The translations under genes and the position numbers were made by a program. This document shows positions 43,200-51,790 of a DNA stretch of 64,000 bases, piece by piece; position 1 is the stretch's first letter; each line of letters begins with the position of its first letter. The DNA is taken from assembly GCF_034424375.1 (NCBI RefSeq), contig NZ_CP139965.1, positions 2,418,001-2,482,000 on the forward strand, read 5' to 3'. This DNA comes from Paraburkholderia kururiensis. Its GTDB lineage: Bacteria > Pseudomonadota > Gammaproteobacteria > Burkholderiales > Burkholderiaceae. Under the pieces are notes generated by a model, which was given only the letters and a program-made list of their open reading frames with translations, was not told the DNA's origin and did not search any database.

Positions 43200-44690
43200 T
43201 CATTTGAGCTGGTAAGCCGGATCCATCAGCAGCGCCTGCAGATAGGCACTCGCCGTCGAGTCTGTTGCAATCGGGTCCACAGGCGCGAACGGCAACACCG
43301 CATGCTGCAGTTGCAGCTCCGCGGTCAGCCCGGGCCGCGCCGTCGGCGACGTATAGTAGTCCGCGAGCCACCGCGCGATGTCGAAATGCATGCTGCCCTT
43401 CGCCATGCGCGCGGGCGGCGCCGCAGCGGTAGAGCGCAGCATCTGTTCGACGAACTGCTTGCGCGCGAGCAGCGTCGAGCTGTTGATCCACGTTGCACCG
43501 CCCGGCCACCCCTTCACGTTCGGCGGATAGAACAGGTTTTCGCCGAGGTTGCGGATGGTTCCAGCGAAGGGTGCCGTGCTCTCGTAGCCGATGTCGAAGG
43601 CGCGCACCGCGCCCACCACGAATTCGGCCGGCGACTTCACGAGCGCGCCGCGATTGCGCTCGTCCCAGAACGCGTCCGTGAGAAAGAGGCCGCGCAGCGC
43701 GACCTTGATGTCGTAGTGACTCGCGCGAAAACGCGCAGCGACAGGTTCGATCTGCGCCGGGTCCGGGCTCTCGGAAACGAATTCGCGCCACAGCTTGCGC
43801 ACGACGAAGTCGGCTGTTTCGGGGCGCGCGAGCAGAATGTCGAGCACCGCGTCGCCGTCGAACGGTCCTGTTTCGCCCAGCACCGTTTTCGTGCCCGCGT
43901 CGTGGCGATCGGGTTGCCAGACATATGCCGCCGTATCGGGATCGACACCCCAGCCCGTGTATGCGCGAGCCGCCTCGGCCACGTCGCGCTGCGTATAGCG
44001 GCCCTCGCCGAGCGTGAAGAGCTCCATCACCTCGCGCGCGAAATTCTCGTTCGGCTTGCCTTTGCGATTACTCGCGCCATCGAGGTATTGCAGCATCGCA
44101 GGGTCTTTCGCGACGTCGTGCAGCATCGTTGCGAAGTTGCCGAGCGCGTCGCGACGCAATAGCGCGTTCTGCTGCGCCATCGACTGCGGCCAGCTCACCT
44201 TGTCTTGCGCCGACGTGAAATGGTTGTGCCAGAAGAGCGTCATGCGTTCGGTCAGCGGCGACGGCGTGGCGATCATTTCGCGTACCCACCACGCGCGCAA
44301 CTCGTCATAGCGCTGGCCGCGCGTCTGCTGCTCGGCGCGACGTTCGTCGGGCGTCCAGGCGTTGCGTTCGGTGCGCGTCGGGATGGGCTCGGCTGTCCAC
44401 AGGGGCATGGGCGTCACGGCGATCGTGCGTGTCGTGGAAAGCACGCTCGCCACCGCCTCCTCGCGCGTGAGGCCGACGTACCGCGCCACCTCGGCGCGGT
44501 CGGGGGCGAAGCCGATGCGGGTAAGGAAGTAGCGGGCGTCGTCGGCGTCGAGGGCGACATCGTTCGTAACGTGCGACGGCATCGCGCCCGGTACCTGCGC
44601 CACGGCTGTCGCGCAGGACACCGCAGCGGCCAGCACCGCGCGTCGCGCCGCCCGCGCAAGGCTCGGCCGCAACGTCATAAGCGTATTCAT
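43200..44690 (-). CDS. DUF1800 exported protein
   Basis: 496 residues with an N-terminal signal (hydrophobic AVLAAAVSCATAVA, cleavage near AVA-QVP). DUF1800 core: HLLTRIGFAP-like DDARYFLTRIGFAPDRAEVA, MTLFWHNHFTSAQDKV, GKPNENFAREVMELFTLGEG, VAEAARAYTGW, and the C-terminal NVKGWPGGATWINSSTLLAR. The gene is first of the pair with DUF1501; homologous pairs are common and occur with cell-surface or predation-related genes, but their activity is not established. Confidence 0.92.
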   Translation of the reverse strand: MNTLMTLRPSLARAARRAVLAAAVSCATAVAQVPGAMPSHVTNDVALDADDARYFLTRIGFAPDRAEVARYVGLTREEAVASVLSTTRTIAVTPMPLWTAEPIPTRTERNAWTPDERRAEQQTRGQRYDELRAWWVREMIATPSPLTERMTLFWHNHFTSAQDKVSWPQSMAQQNALLRRDALGNFATMLHDVAKDPAMLQYLDGASNRKGKPNENFAREVMELFTLGEGRYTQRDVAEAARAYTGWGVDPDTAAYVWQPDRHDAGTKTVLGETGPFDGDAVLDILLARPETADFVVRKLWREFVSESPDPAQIEPVAARFRASHYDIKVALRGLFLTDAFWDERNRGALVKSPAEFVVGAVRAFDIGYESTAPFAGTIRNLGENLFYPPNVKGWPGGATWINSSTLLARKQFVEQMLRSTAAAPPARMAKGSMHFDIARWLADYYTSPTARPGLTAELQLQHAVLPFAPVDPIATDSTASAYLQALLMDPAYQLK

Positions 44691-44762
44691 GGTCGACGGA
44701 TTCGTGGGTGGGCTGAGATAGCGAGGTCAGCTCTTACACGGCGCGCGCTGACTTTTCCGTCG

Positions 44763-45104
44763 TCAGCGCTTGTAAAGTTCGCGCACGGCGTCTTCGATGT
44801 GCTGGCGCAGCAGGCGCCGCTCTTCCGGCGTCATATGGCCGTCGCGACGGCGCTGGTCGAGGTCGGGGGGAACGGCGGTGCGCATGGCAAGGTCCGAGGC
44901 CGGCTGCGGCGGGACAACCACGGGACCGCGGGGATGGCGATACGGCTTCGCGCTGGAGGCGCGTTGAGGCAGACGGGAGTTGGGGAGCCGTTCGGCAGCA
45001 GGCTGGGCGAGGACGCAAACGGGATCGAGCACGCTCGCGAGAGCACCTGCCACGGCGAGCCCTGTCACGATGAGGCGCACCCTTGGCCTGACCCCTCCCT
45101 TCAT
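44763..45104 (-). CDS. Small exported protein of unknown function
   Basis: 113 residues. A signal peptide or anchor at 1-30 (VRLIVTGLAVAGALASVLDPVCVLAQ), a Pro/Arg-rich middle, and a conserved-looking C-terminus MTPEERRLLRQHIEDAVRELYKR, a motif found in many small Burkholderiaceae exported proteins. It ends 72 bases before DUF1800 on the same strand and could be part of the same operon. Confidence 0.7.
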   Translation of the reverse strand: MKGGVRPRVRLIVTGLAVAGALASVLDPVCVLAQPAAERLPNSRLPQRASSAKPYRHPRGPVVVPPQPASDLAMRTAVPPDLDQRRRDGHMTPEERRLLRQHIEDAVRELYKR

Positions 45105-45271
45105 CTTGTTCCCTTCGTGGCGCGGCAAACGGCTTACCTCAAATACATGTGTGCATGTGCTGGACCCAGAGAAGGCGGGTGCGAGCGTTGTAGTCTAATG
45201 AAGTATCTACCGAACAGCCGCAGTCAGTAAAGGAGTGTACGCGTGGCCGCTTTACGTCGTGCCACGGGGCG

Positions 45272-45297
45272 GGTAAATTTTGTAACTGACTGTAACG
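45272..45297 (+). promoter_or_regulatory. Direct-repeat array resembling OmpR-type sites upstream of ompR
   Basis: TGTAAC at 45281-45286 and 45291-45296 (10-base period), with a weaker GGTAAAT copy starting at 45272. Tandem half-sites with a 10-base period are the pattern bound by OmpR dimers. The array lies 45 bases before the first ompR start codon. Confidence 0.45.
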
Positions 45298-45340
45298 TGG
45301 CAATTCGCCAAAACTCGCACCCCTTTCTAATCGCGCTAAG

Positions 45341-46075
45341 ATGCCGTCCATGGAAACCAAGAACCCTTCGAAAATCCTTGTCGTCGACGACGATCCGCGC
45401 CTGCGCGACCTGCTGCGGCGCTACCTCGGTGAACAGGGATTCAACGTCTACGTCGCGGAAAACGCACCGGCCATGAACAAGCTCTGGGTGCGCGAGCGTT
45501 TCGACCTGCTCGTGCTGGACCTGATGCTGCCCGGCGAAGACGGCCTGTCGATCTGCCGCCGCCTGCGCGGCAGCAACGACCGCACGCCCATCATCATGCT
45601 CACCGCGAAGGGCGAAGACGTGGACCGTATTGTCGGCCTCGAAATGGGCGCCGACGACTACCTGCCGAAGCCCTTCAATCCGCGCGAACTGGTGGCACGC
45701 ATTCATGCGGTACTGCGCCGCCAGTCGCCGTCCGAACTGCCGGGCGCGCCCTCCGAAACCACGGAGGTGTTCGAGTTCGGCGAGTTTGCCCTCAATCTGG
45801 CCACGCGTACGCTCACCAAGGCAGGCCAGGAAATTCCGCTTACCACCGGCGAATTCTCGGTGCTCAAGGTGTTTGCCCGGCATCCGCGCCAGCCGCTCTC
45901 GCGCGAAAAGCTCATGGAGCTCGCCCGCGGCCGCGAGTACGAAGTGTTCGATCGCAGCCTCGACGTGCAGATTTCGCGCCTGCGCAAACTGATCGAACCC
46001 GATCCGGGCAGCCCGCGCTTCATTCAGACTGTCTGGGGACTCGGCTACGTGTTCATTCCGGACGGCGCAGCCTGA
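45341..46075 (+). CDS. ompR: OmpR-type two-component response regulator
   Basis: 244 residues from the ATG at 45341 (a second ATG at 45350 may be used). Receiver domain (about 10-125) with phosphoacceptor Asp in LLVLDLMLPGEDGLS, acidic pocket VVDDDPRLRDLL, and Lys in PKPFNPRELVARI. C-terminal winged-helix domain with FEFGEFALNLATRTLTKAGQE, EFSVLKVFARHPRQPLSREKL and DRSLDVQISRLRKLIEPDP. Cognate kinase follows after 45 bases. Regulates envelope and osmotic or stress response genes in relatives (RisA in Bordetella). Confidence 0.95.
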   Translation: MPSMETKNPSKILVVDDDPRLRDLLRRYLGEQGFNVYVAENAPAMNKLWVRERFDLLVLDLMLPGEDGLSICRRLRGSNDRTPIIMLTAKGEDVDRIVGLEMGADDYLPKPFNPRELVARIHAVLRRQSPSELPGAPSETTEVFEFGEFALNLATRTLTKAGQEIPLTTGEFSVLKVFARHPRQPLSREKLMELARGREYEVFDRSLDVQISRLRKLIEPDPGSPRFIQTVWGLGYVFIPDGAA

Positions 46076-46120
46076 TCCCGAGCCCAGCGTTGCGGTTCGT
46101 TTCTCTGACAGGGACGGTCC

Positions 46121-47470
46121 ATGCGGATTGACCGGCGCCTCCTCACGCACGCCTTCGGCGGGCTTTTCTGGCGCACCTTCCTGCTGATCGCGCTCCTCAT
46201 TGCGGTAAGTCTCGCGGCGTGGTTCCAGAGCTTTCGCGTGATCGAGCGCGAGCCGCGCGCGCAGCGCGTGGCGCTTCAGCTCGTCGCCATCGTCAAGCTG
46301 ACCCGCACGGCCCTGCTCTATTCCGATCCCGACCTGCGTCGCGCGCTGCTCCAGGACCTGGAAAGCAACGAAGGCGTGCGCGTCTATCCGCGCGAGACCA
46401 CCGACAAATACAAGCTGCAGCCCGACGAGTCGCTGAACCGGCTGATCGAGCACGACATCCGCAGCCGCCTCGGCGACGACACGGTGATCGCGCAATCGGT
46501 CAACGACATTCCCGGCGTGTGGATCAGCTTCAAGATCGACGACGACGATTACTGGGTCGCGCTCGACCGCGACCAGCTCGACAACGTCACCGGTCTGCAG
46601 TGGGTGGGCTGGGGCGTGTTCGCGCTCGCGCTCTCGCTCTTCGGGGCGGCCTTCATTACGAGTCTCGTGAATCGCCCGTTCTCGCGGCTCTCGATGGCCG
46701 CGCGCAAGGTGGGCTCGGGGCAATCGCCCGAGCCGCTGCCCGAACGTGGCATGGGCGTGGCCGCCGAAACGAACCGCAGCTTCAACCAGATGGTGCGCGA
46801 CCTCGAGCAGCTGGAGGCGGACCGTGCGCTGATGCTGGCGGGCATCTCGCACGACCTGCGCACGCCGCTCGCGCGCCTGCGCCTGGAAACCGAAATGAGT
46901 CCGTCGGACCAGACGACCAAGGACGCGATGATCGACGACATCGAGCAGATGGACATGATCATCGGCCGCTTCCTCGATTACGCGCGCCCGGTGCAGCGTC
47001 AGCCCGAAAAGGTCGACCTGTCCGTGATCGCAAGCGAACTGGCCGCGCGCATGTCGTCCGAAGACGGCATGCGCCTGATCACGCGGCTTGCGCCCGCCGC
47101 CATGGTGGAAGCGGACGAGACCGACATGCGGCGCGTGGTAGGCAATCTGATCGAGAACGCCCGCAAGTACGGCATCAGCGAAACTGACGGCATTCCGCAC
47201 GTCATGCTGGAAACGCGCGTCTCGCATTCGCGCGTGGAGCTTTCGGTGGTGGACGAAGGCCCAGGCATTCCGGAAGACCAGCTCGCGCTCGTCACGCGCC
47301 CCTTCTACCGGGTCAACTCCGCTCGCACGCAGGCAAACGGCACGGGTCTCGGCATGGCCATCGTGCAACGTCTCGTGGGGCGTTACCGTGGCACGCTGCG
47401 CCTGCGTAACCGCGCGCCGGGACCGGGCCTCGAAGTCACGATCGAATTTCCGCTCGCGAAGGGCGTTTGA
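46121..47470 (+). CDS. envZ: EnvZ-type sensor histidine kinase
   Basis: 449 residues. Two membrane helices (about 15-38 and 162-183) flank a periplasmic domain; HAMP follows (RPFSRLSMAARKVGSGQSPE). Phosphoacceptor His in LMLAGISHDLRTPLARLRLE (about 244), ATPase motifs NLIENARKYG, DEGPGIPEDQ and GTGLGMAIVQRLV. It forms a pair with ompR. The protein is a full-length hybrid-free orthodox kinase. AhpC lies 271 bases downstream; that gap holds no clear promoter. Confidence 0.95.
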   Translation: MRIDRRLLTHAFGGLFWRTFLLIALLIAVSLAAWFQSFRVIEREPRAQRVALQLVAIVKLTRTALLYSDPDLRRALLQDLESNEGVRVYPRETTDKYKLQPDESLNRLIEHDIRSRLGDDTVIAQSVNDIPGVWISFKIDDDDYWVALDRDQLDNVTGLQWVGWGVFALALSLFGAAFITSLVNRPFSRLSMAARKVGSGQSPEPLPERGMGVAAETNRSFNQMVRDLEQLEADRALMLAGISHDLRTPLARLRLETEMSPSDQTTKDAMIDDIEQMDMIIGRFLDYARPVQRQPEKVDLSVIASELAARMSSEDGMRLITRLAPAAMVEADETDMRRVVGNLIENARKYGISETDGIPHVMLETRVSHSRVELSVVDEGPGIPEDQLALVTRPFYRVNSARTQANGTGLGMAIVQRLVGRYRGTLRLRNRAPGPGLEVTIEFPLAKGV

Positions 47471-47741
47471 TCCCCGGGCCACGTCGGCCCTACACCAACG
47501 GCGCTTCCGCCTCGCACCCGCAACGGGTGCATCATGACGAGCAGCCCTCTCGCTGGCAGGCGGCGGGAACGCCCCCTGCTGCCTCTCGTACATCTAAGAC
47601 CTTCTTCCCGTCGTTTAGACAATTTCTATTGAACAACTGGGCCAACCGGCCTGTCTTCGCGGGTATAGCGAACGCGTTCCGAAAGCCGGAGCGTCAACGC
47701 GCGGTCTTTCCATCTGAGGCAACTGACACAGGAGCAAGCGC

Positions 47742-48290
47742 ATGAAAACCGTGGGCGACAAACTCGAAGCATTCACCGTCACCGCCGCGAAGCCGGGCTT
47801 CAACAATCACGAAGAGAACGGCGCCTCGGCGTTCGAAGAGATCACCGAAACGTCGTTCCCGGGCAAGTGGAAGGTCATCTACTTCTACCCCAAGGACTTC
47901 ACGTTCGTGTGTCCCACCGAGATCGTCGAATTCGCGAAGCTGCAAAAGGCGTTCGAGGAGCGCGACGCGGTGCTGATGGGCGGCAGCGTCGACAACGAAT
48001 TCGTCAAGCTCGCCTGGCGCCGCGAGCACAAGGACCTCAGCAAGCTGAACCACTACTCGTTCGGCGACGTGAAGGGCGAACTGATCGACCAGCTCGGCAT
48101 ACGCGACAAGGAAGCCGGCGTTGCGCTGCGCGCCACCTTCATCGTGGACCCGGACAACACGATCCAGCACGTCTCGGTGAACAACCTGAACGTGGGCCGC
48201 AATCCCGACGAGGTGCTGCGCATTCTGGACGGCCTGCAGACCGACGAGCTGTGCCCGTGCAACCGCTCGGTGGGCGGCGCCACGCTGTGA
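47742..48290 (+). CDS. ahpC: Alkyl hydroperoxide reductase AhpC (peroxiredoxin)
   Basis: Reduces hydrogen peroxide and organic peroxides. 182 residues. The peroxidatic Cys is in DFTFVCPTEIVEFAKL, and the C-terminal part ELCPCNRSVGGATL provides resolving Cys residues. AGGAG precedes the ATG. Pairing with ahpD rather than ahpF means electrons probably come through AhpD, as in Mycobacterium. Confidence 0.95.
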   Translation: MKTVGDKLEAFTVTAAKPGFNNHEENGASAFEEITETSFPGKWKVIYFYPKDFTFVCPTEIVEFAKLQKAFEERDAVLMGGSVDNEFVKLAWRREHKDLSKLNHYSFGDVKGELIDQLGIRDKEAGVALRATFIVDPDNTIQHVSVNNLNVGRNPDEVLRILDGLQTDELCPCNRSVGGATL

Positions 48291-48374
48291 GCGCGATGAA
48301 AGGGCGCACCGCAAGGGCTCGCCCAGGCCGGCGGCCCGCGCAGGCCTTTATCGACTGACCACGAGGAAGTATTG

Positions 48375-48899
48375 ATGGAGTTTCTTGCCGCGATCAAGGA
48401 GCGCATCCCCGACTACGCGAAGGACATCCGCCTGAACCTCGACGGCACGATTGCGCGTTCGTCGCTCGAAGGCAACGACGCCGTGGGCGCCGCGCTCGCG
48501 GCAGCATTTGCCGCGAAGAGCACGGCGATCGTGAAAACCATCCGCGACGCCGGCGTGCTGTCCCCCGACGAAACGCACGGCGCGCTCACCGCAGCCGCAC
48601 TCATGGGCATGAACAACGTCTGGTATCCATACGTGGAGATGACCGGCAACGCGGACCTCAAATCGCAGCCGGCCGGCCTGCGCATGAACGCCTATGCCGC
48701 GCACGGCGGCGTCGATAAACGCCGCTTCGAGCTGTACGCGCTCGCCGCATCGATCGTCGGCAAATGCCACTTCTGCGTGAAGTCGCACTTCGACACGTTG
48801 GTTGAAGAAGGCATGTCGTCGACGCAACTGCGCGACGTCGGGCGTATTGCCGCGGTGGTGAATGCAGCTGCTCAGGTGATCGCGGCCGAGAGCGCGTAG
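48375..48899 (+). CDS. ahpD: Alkyl hydroperoxidase AhpD
   Basis: 174 residues. The CxxC active site reads GKCHFCVKSHFD with the downstream His, as in AhpD carboxymuconolactone-decarboxylase-fold proteins that relay electrons to AhpC. An in-frame TTG at 48372 precedes the ATG; GAGGAAG (48363-48369) fits the ATG better. 84 bases after ahpC, so one operon. Confidence 0.95.
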   Translation: MEFLAAIKERIPDYAKDIRLNLDGTIARSSLEGNDAVGAALAAAFAAKSTAIVKTIRDAGVLSPDETHGALTAAALMGMNNVWYPYVEMTGNADLKSQPAGLRMNAYAAHGGVDKRRFELYALAASIVGKCHFCVKSHFDTLVEEGMSSTQLRDVGRIAAVVNAAAQVIAAESA

Positions 48900-48953
48900 G
48901 CCTGTGGCGCACATGCGGGGCCGCGCGAGCCGCCGTGAACTGCCACCAGCCGC

Positions 48954-50117
48954 TCAGCGCGCGCCGAGATCCGCCGCCGGCTGCGCGGCAAGCCGCCTGC
49001 GGATCGCCGCTTCGAGCGGCTTCTTGAGTTCCAGCAGACGCTTCTCGAGCAGCTGCCACGACAGATGCGCGAGCAGCAGCGCAAGCAGGAACTGGAGCAC
49101 CACGGGCAAGACGGGCTGCAGCGTCGCCGGCACATGAAGCCGCGCGTACAGATGCGGCGCGTCACCGAGCTTCGAGGGAATCAGGTTGTGAAACAGGTAG
49201 AAGCCGTAGCTGACGGTGCCGAAGTAGTCGAGCGCACGCCATTCGAGCATCGAGACGGCCCTGCTGTTCTGTCGGTTGACGATCCACAGGAATACACCGA
49301 GCAGCGCGAAAGATAGCCCGATATCCACCACACTCGCCGGCGCACCACCGGCCGTGACGCCAGGCGTGGCCGCGCGCCAGGCCAGCACGGCAACAAGCCC
49401 CGCCGCACACGTGAGCAATGTGGGCATGGCGCCTGCCACGAACCCCACCGCGCGATAGCGGCCACAGGCAATACCGCCCATTCCGCCTAGCGCGAGCAAC
49501 GCGAAATTCCACGGCGAGCACGCATAGACGAGCGGCTCGCTCGCACCGCCCGCACCCAGCGCCACATGCACGACGGCCGCCACAATGACGAAGGCCGCGC
49601 ACAGCGCGACGTGACGCGAGGCCGGCGAGAACAGCAGCACGAAAGGCGCCACCAGATAGAACTGCTGCTCGACGGCGAGGCTCCAGAAATGCGAGACAGT
49701 ACCTGGCCAGCCGTCCTGCACGAAACCGATCCAGTAGTTCGAGAGATAAAGCACATGCCACGGCAAGCCGAGATTCACGTCGCGCTGATAAAACAGGTGA
49801 TGCGCAATGGCGAGTGCCGCAAGCAAAAGGTAATAAACCGGGAAAATGCGCAGGGCGCGTTTCATATAAAACACGCACAGTGCGGCATCGCGGCGCGCAC
49901 TGGCTTCTTCAATACGCAGCCTGTTGCGATGCAGTTCTCCCATAATCAGAAAACCGCTGATGAGAAAGAACAGCCAGACGCCCAGTTTGCCGAGGTCCAA
50001 CGCTTCTCCTACCTCACCCAGATGGCCTTTGTGAGCCAGAAAAACCAGCGTCACGGCCAGTGCGCGTATGCCGTTGAGGCCCTTTACGTGCCCTTGAAAT
50101 GCTCGAGCTGCGTTCAT
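48954..50117 (-). CDS. Acyltransferase family 3 membrane protein (OafA/YrhL type)
   Basis: 387 residues with about ten hydrophobic segments. Family features: start GHVKGLNGIRALAVTLVFLAHKG with the conserved Arg-Ala and His, the basic loop FYMKRALRIFPVYYLLL, and HFWSLAVEQQFYLVAP (catalytic-type Glu). Such enzymes acetylate or otherwise acylate surface sugars. Start at 50117; an in-frame ATG at 50213 precedes the conserved part. Neighbours give no hint of the polysaccharide modified. Confidence 0.9.
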   Translation of the reverse strand: MNAARAFQGHVKGLNGIRALAVTLVFLAHKGHLGEVGEALDLGKLGVWLFFLISGFLIMGELHRNRLRIEEASARRDAALCVFYMKRALRIFPVYYLLLAALAIAHHLFYQRDVNLGLPWHVLYLSNYWIGFVQDGWPGTVSHFWSLAVEQQFYLVAPFVLLFSPASRHVALCAAFVIVAAVVHVALGAGGASEPLVYACSPWNFALLALGGMGGIACGRYRAVGFVAGAMPTLLTCAAGLVAVLAWRAATPGVTAGGAPASVVDIGLSFALLGVFLWIVNRQNSRAVSMLEWRALDYFGTVSYGFYLFHNLIPSKLGDAPHLYARLHVPATLQPVLPVVLQFLLALLLAHLSWQLLEKRLLELKKPLEAAIRRRLAAQPAADLGAR

Positions 50118-50341
50118 CGCCCTTCCCGCGTGCCAATACTCACGCAGTATAGGGCGACAAATACTGAAATTAATCCGGAACGAAGAGTCGCCCGTTATTG
50201 CTTCGATCAACATCGACCGTTAAAGCGCGGACCACGCTTTTACCGCTTTTTGTTCTTTTATTTCGCGGCCTTTTTACCGGACGCGGGCCCGTCGCTCGCC
50301 GTCCGGCAATCCTGTCCGGCTCTCGCCGGCACATGCGCAAT

Positions 50342-50821
50342 TCACGCCCGCGTGAGCAGCACAGCGGCCTGCGCTTCGATGCCCTCGCCACGCCCCAGGT
50401 AGCCCAGCTTCTCGTTGGTCTTCGCCTTCACGTTCACGCGGTCGAGCGGCAATTCGAGGTCGGCCGCGATATTGGCGCGCATGCCGTCGATGTGCGGCGC
50501 GAGCTTCGGTGCCTGCGCGATCACGGTGCTGTCGACGTTCGCAATGGCGAAGCCCGCCTGCCTCACGCGCACCGCACACTCGCGCAACAGCACGCGGCTG
50601 TCGGCGCCCGCAAAGCGCGTGTCGGTGTCGGGAAAGTGGCGGCCGATGTCGCCGAGCGCCGCCGCGCCGAAAAGCGCGTCGGTGATCGCGTGCAGCAGCA
50701 CGTCGGCATCCGAGTGGCCGAGCAGCCCGCGCTCGTAAGGCACCGTCACGCCGCCGATGATGAGCGGGCGCCCCGGCACGAGCGCGTGTACGTCATAGCC
50801 TTGTCCGATTCTGAAATCCAT
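50342..50821 (-). CDS. ispF: 2-C-methyl-D-erythritol 2,4-cyclodiphosphate synthase
   Basis: Fifth step of the MEP isoprenoid pathway. 159 residues, full length. Zinc and substrate residues: GQGYDVHAL (Asp-x-His), GLLGHSDADVLLHAITDALFGA, ALGDIGRHFPD, and KAKTNEKLGYLGRGEGIEAQA. It follows ispD by 59 bases on the same strand and is most likely co-transcribed. Confidence 0.97.
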   Translation of the reverse strand: MDFRIGQGYDVHALVPGRPLIIGGVTVPYERGLLGHSDADVLLHAITDALFGAAALGDIGRHFPDTDTRFAGADSRVLLRECAVRVRQAGFAIANVDSTVIAQAPKLAPHIDGMRANIAADLELPLDRVNVKAKTNEKLGYLGRGEGIEAQAAVLLTRA

Positions 50822-50880
50822 GCGTGAGTCCGTAGTGAAAATTCGGGTGATGCCGAGGTCGCTTTAAGCCCGCGTCAGCG

Positions 50881-51591
50881 TCACTGAGCGGCCGGGCGGC
50901 TCAGGATCGCTTCCGCGAGATCGAAGTCTTCCGGGTAAGTCACCTTGAAGTTACGCAGGCTGCCCTGCACGAGCCGCGGCGCGTGACCGAGCCATTCGAT
51001 CGCGCTCGCTTCGTCGGTGAGGTCGTGGCCTTCCTGTTGCGCGCGTTCGATGGCGTGGCGCAGCATGCCGAGCCGGAACATCTGGGGCGTCTGCGCCTGC
51101 CAGAGGCCGTCGCGCGGCTCGGTGCGCGCCACGTGCGGCGGCTGCGCGGGCGCCATGCGCTTGAGCGTGTCGGCCACGGGCAGCGCGACGATGCCGCCCA
51201 CGGCATCGTCCTTGAGCTCGGCGACCAGCGTGCGGATCAGCGCGGGCGTGATGCCGGGGCGCGCGGCGTCGTGCACGAGCACCCAGTCGTCGTCGCGTGC
51301 GCCGAATCCCGACAGCGCGATGAGGCCGTTGAGCACCGACGCCTGGCGCGAAGCGCCGCCGCAGCGCTGCACCGCGAAGCGCAGGCCGGCGAAGCGGCGC
51401 GCGTCGAAATGCGTGTCGTCGGGCGAGATCACGACGAGCGTCTGCGCAAATTCGCTGCAGGCGTCGAACGCGGAAAGCGTGTAGTGGAGCAGATCGCGGC
51501 CGGCCACGGTACGGTACTGCTTCGGCATGGCCGAGCCGGAGCGGCTGCCGGTGCCGGCGCACGGAATGAGGGCAAAAAGGCGTGAGGTCAC
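50881..51591 (-). CDS. ispD: 2-C-methyl-D-erythritol 4-phosphate cytidylyltransferase
   Basis: Third step of the MEP pathway. 236 residues. CTP-binding start FALIPCAGTGSRSGSAMPKQY, VLVHDAARPGITPALI, and ALPVADTLKR match the family. The gene pair ispD-ispF is conserved in Burkholderiaceae and is divergent from mfd. Confidence 0.97.
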   Translation of the reverse strand: MTSRLFALIPCAGTGSRSGSAMPKQYRTVAGRDLLHYTLSAFDACSEFAQTLVVISPDDTHFDARRFAGLRFAVQRCGGASRQASVLNGLIALSGFGARDDDWVLVHDAARPGITPALIRTLVAELKDDAVGGIVALPVADTLKRMAPAQPPHVARTEPRDGLWQAQTPQMFRLGMLRHAIERAQQEGHDLTDEASAIEWLGHAPRLVQGSLRNFKVTYPEDFDLAEAILSRPAAQ

Positions 51592-51657
51592 GGTAGTCGG
51601 ATGCTTGCGGGCGCCGCTCGCCGGAGCGCCCGTAGAAGCCGGGTGCGAAAGCTGCGG

Positions 51658-51686
51658 GAGTCAAATTGAAGGACGGATTTTATAAT
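51658..51686 (+). promoter_or_regulatory. Possible mfd promoter
   Basis: TATAAT at 51681-51686 is a perfect -10; the -35 at 17 bases spacing is GAGTCA (three of six). It lies 105 bases before the mfd start codon in the divergent gap with ispD. Confidence 0.4.
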
Positions 51687-51790
51687 AGGTCCTTTGCGTT
51701 GACGCCGGAGCACGCCCGAGCGCGGTCCGGCGGCCGCTGCAATCGCGCTTCATCACGGCTTCACTGCCGCCCAAGGCCGCTCCCTTTCCT

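Noticed and set aside
50221..50330. Terminator for ispF in the gap before the acyltransferase gene
   Set aside because: Short hairpins exist (for example CCGGC-TCTC-GCCGG at 50316-50329) but none has a T run in the leftward direction.
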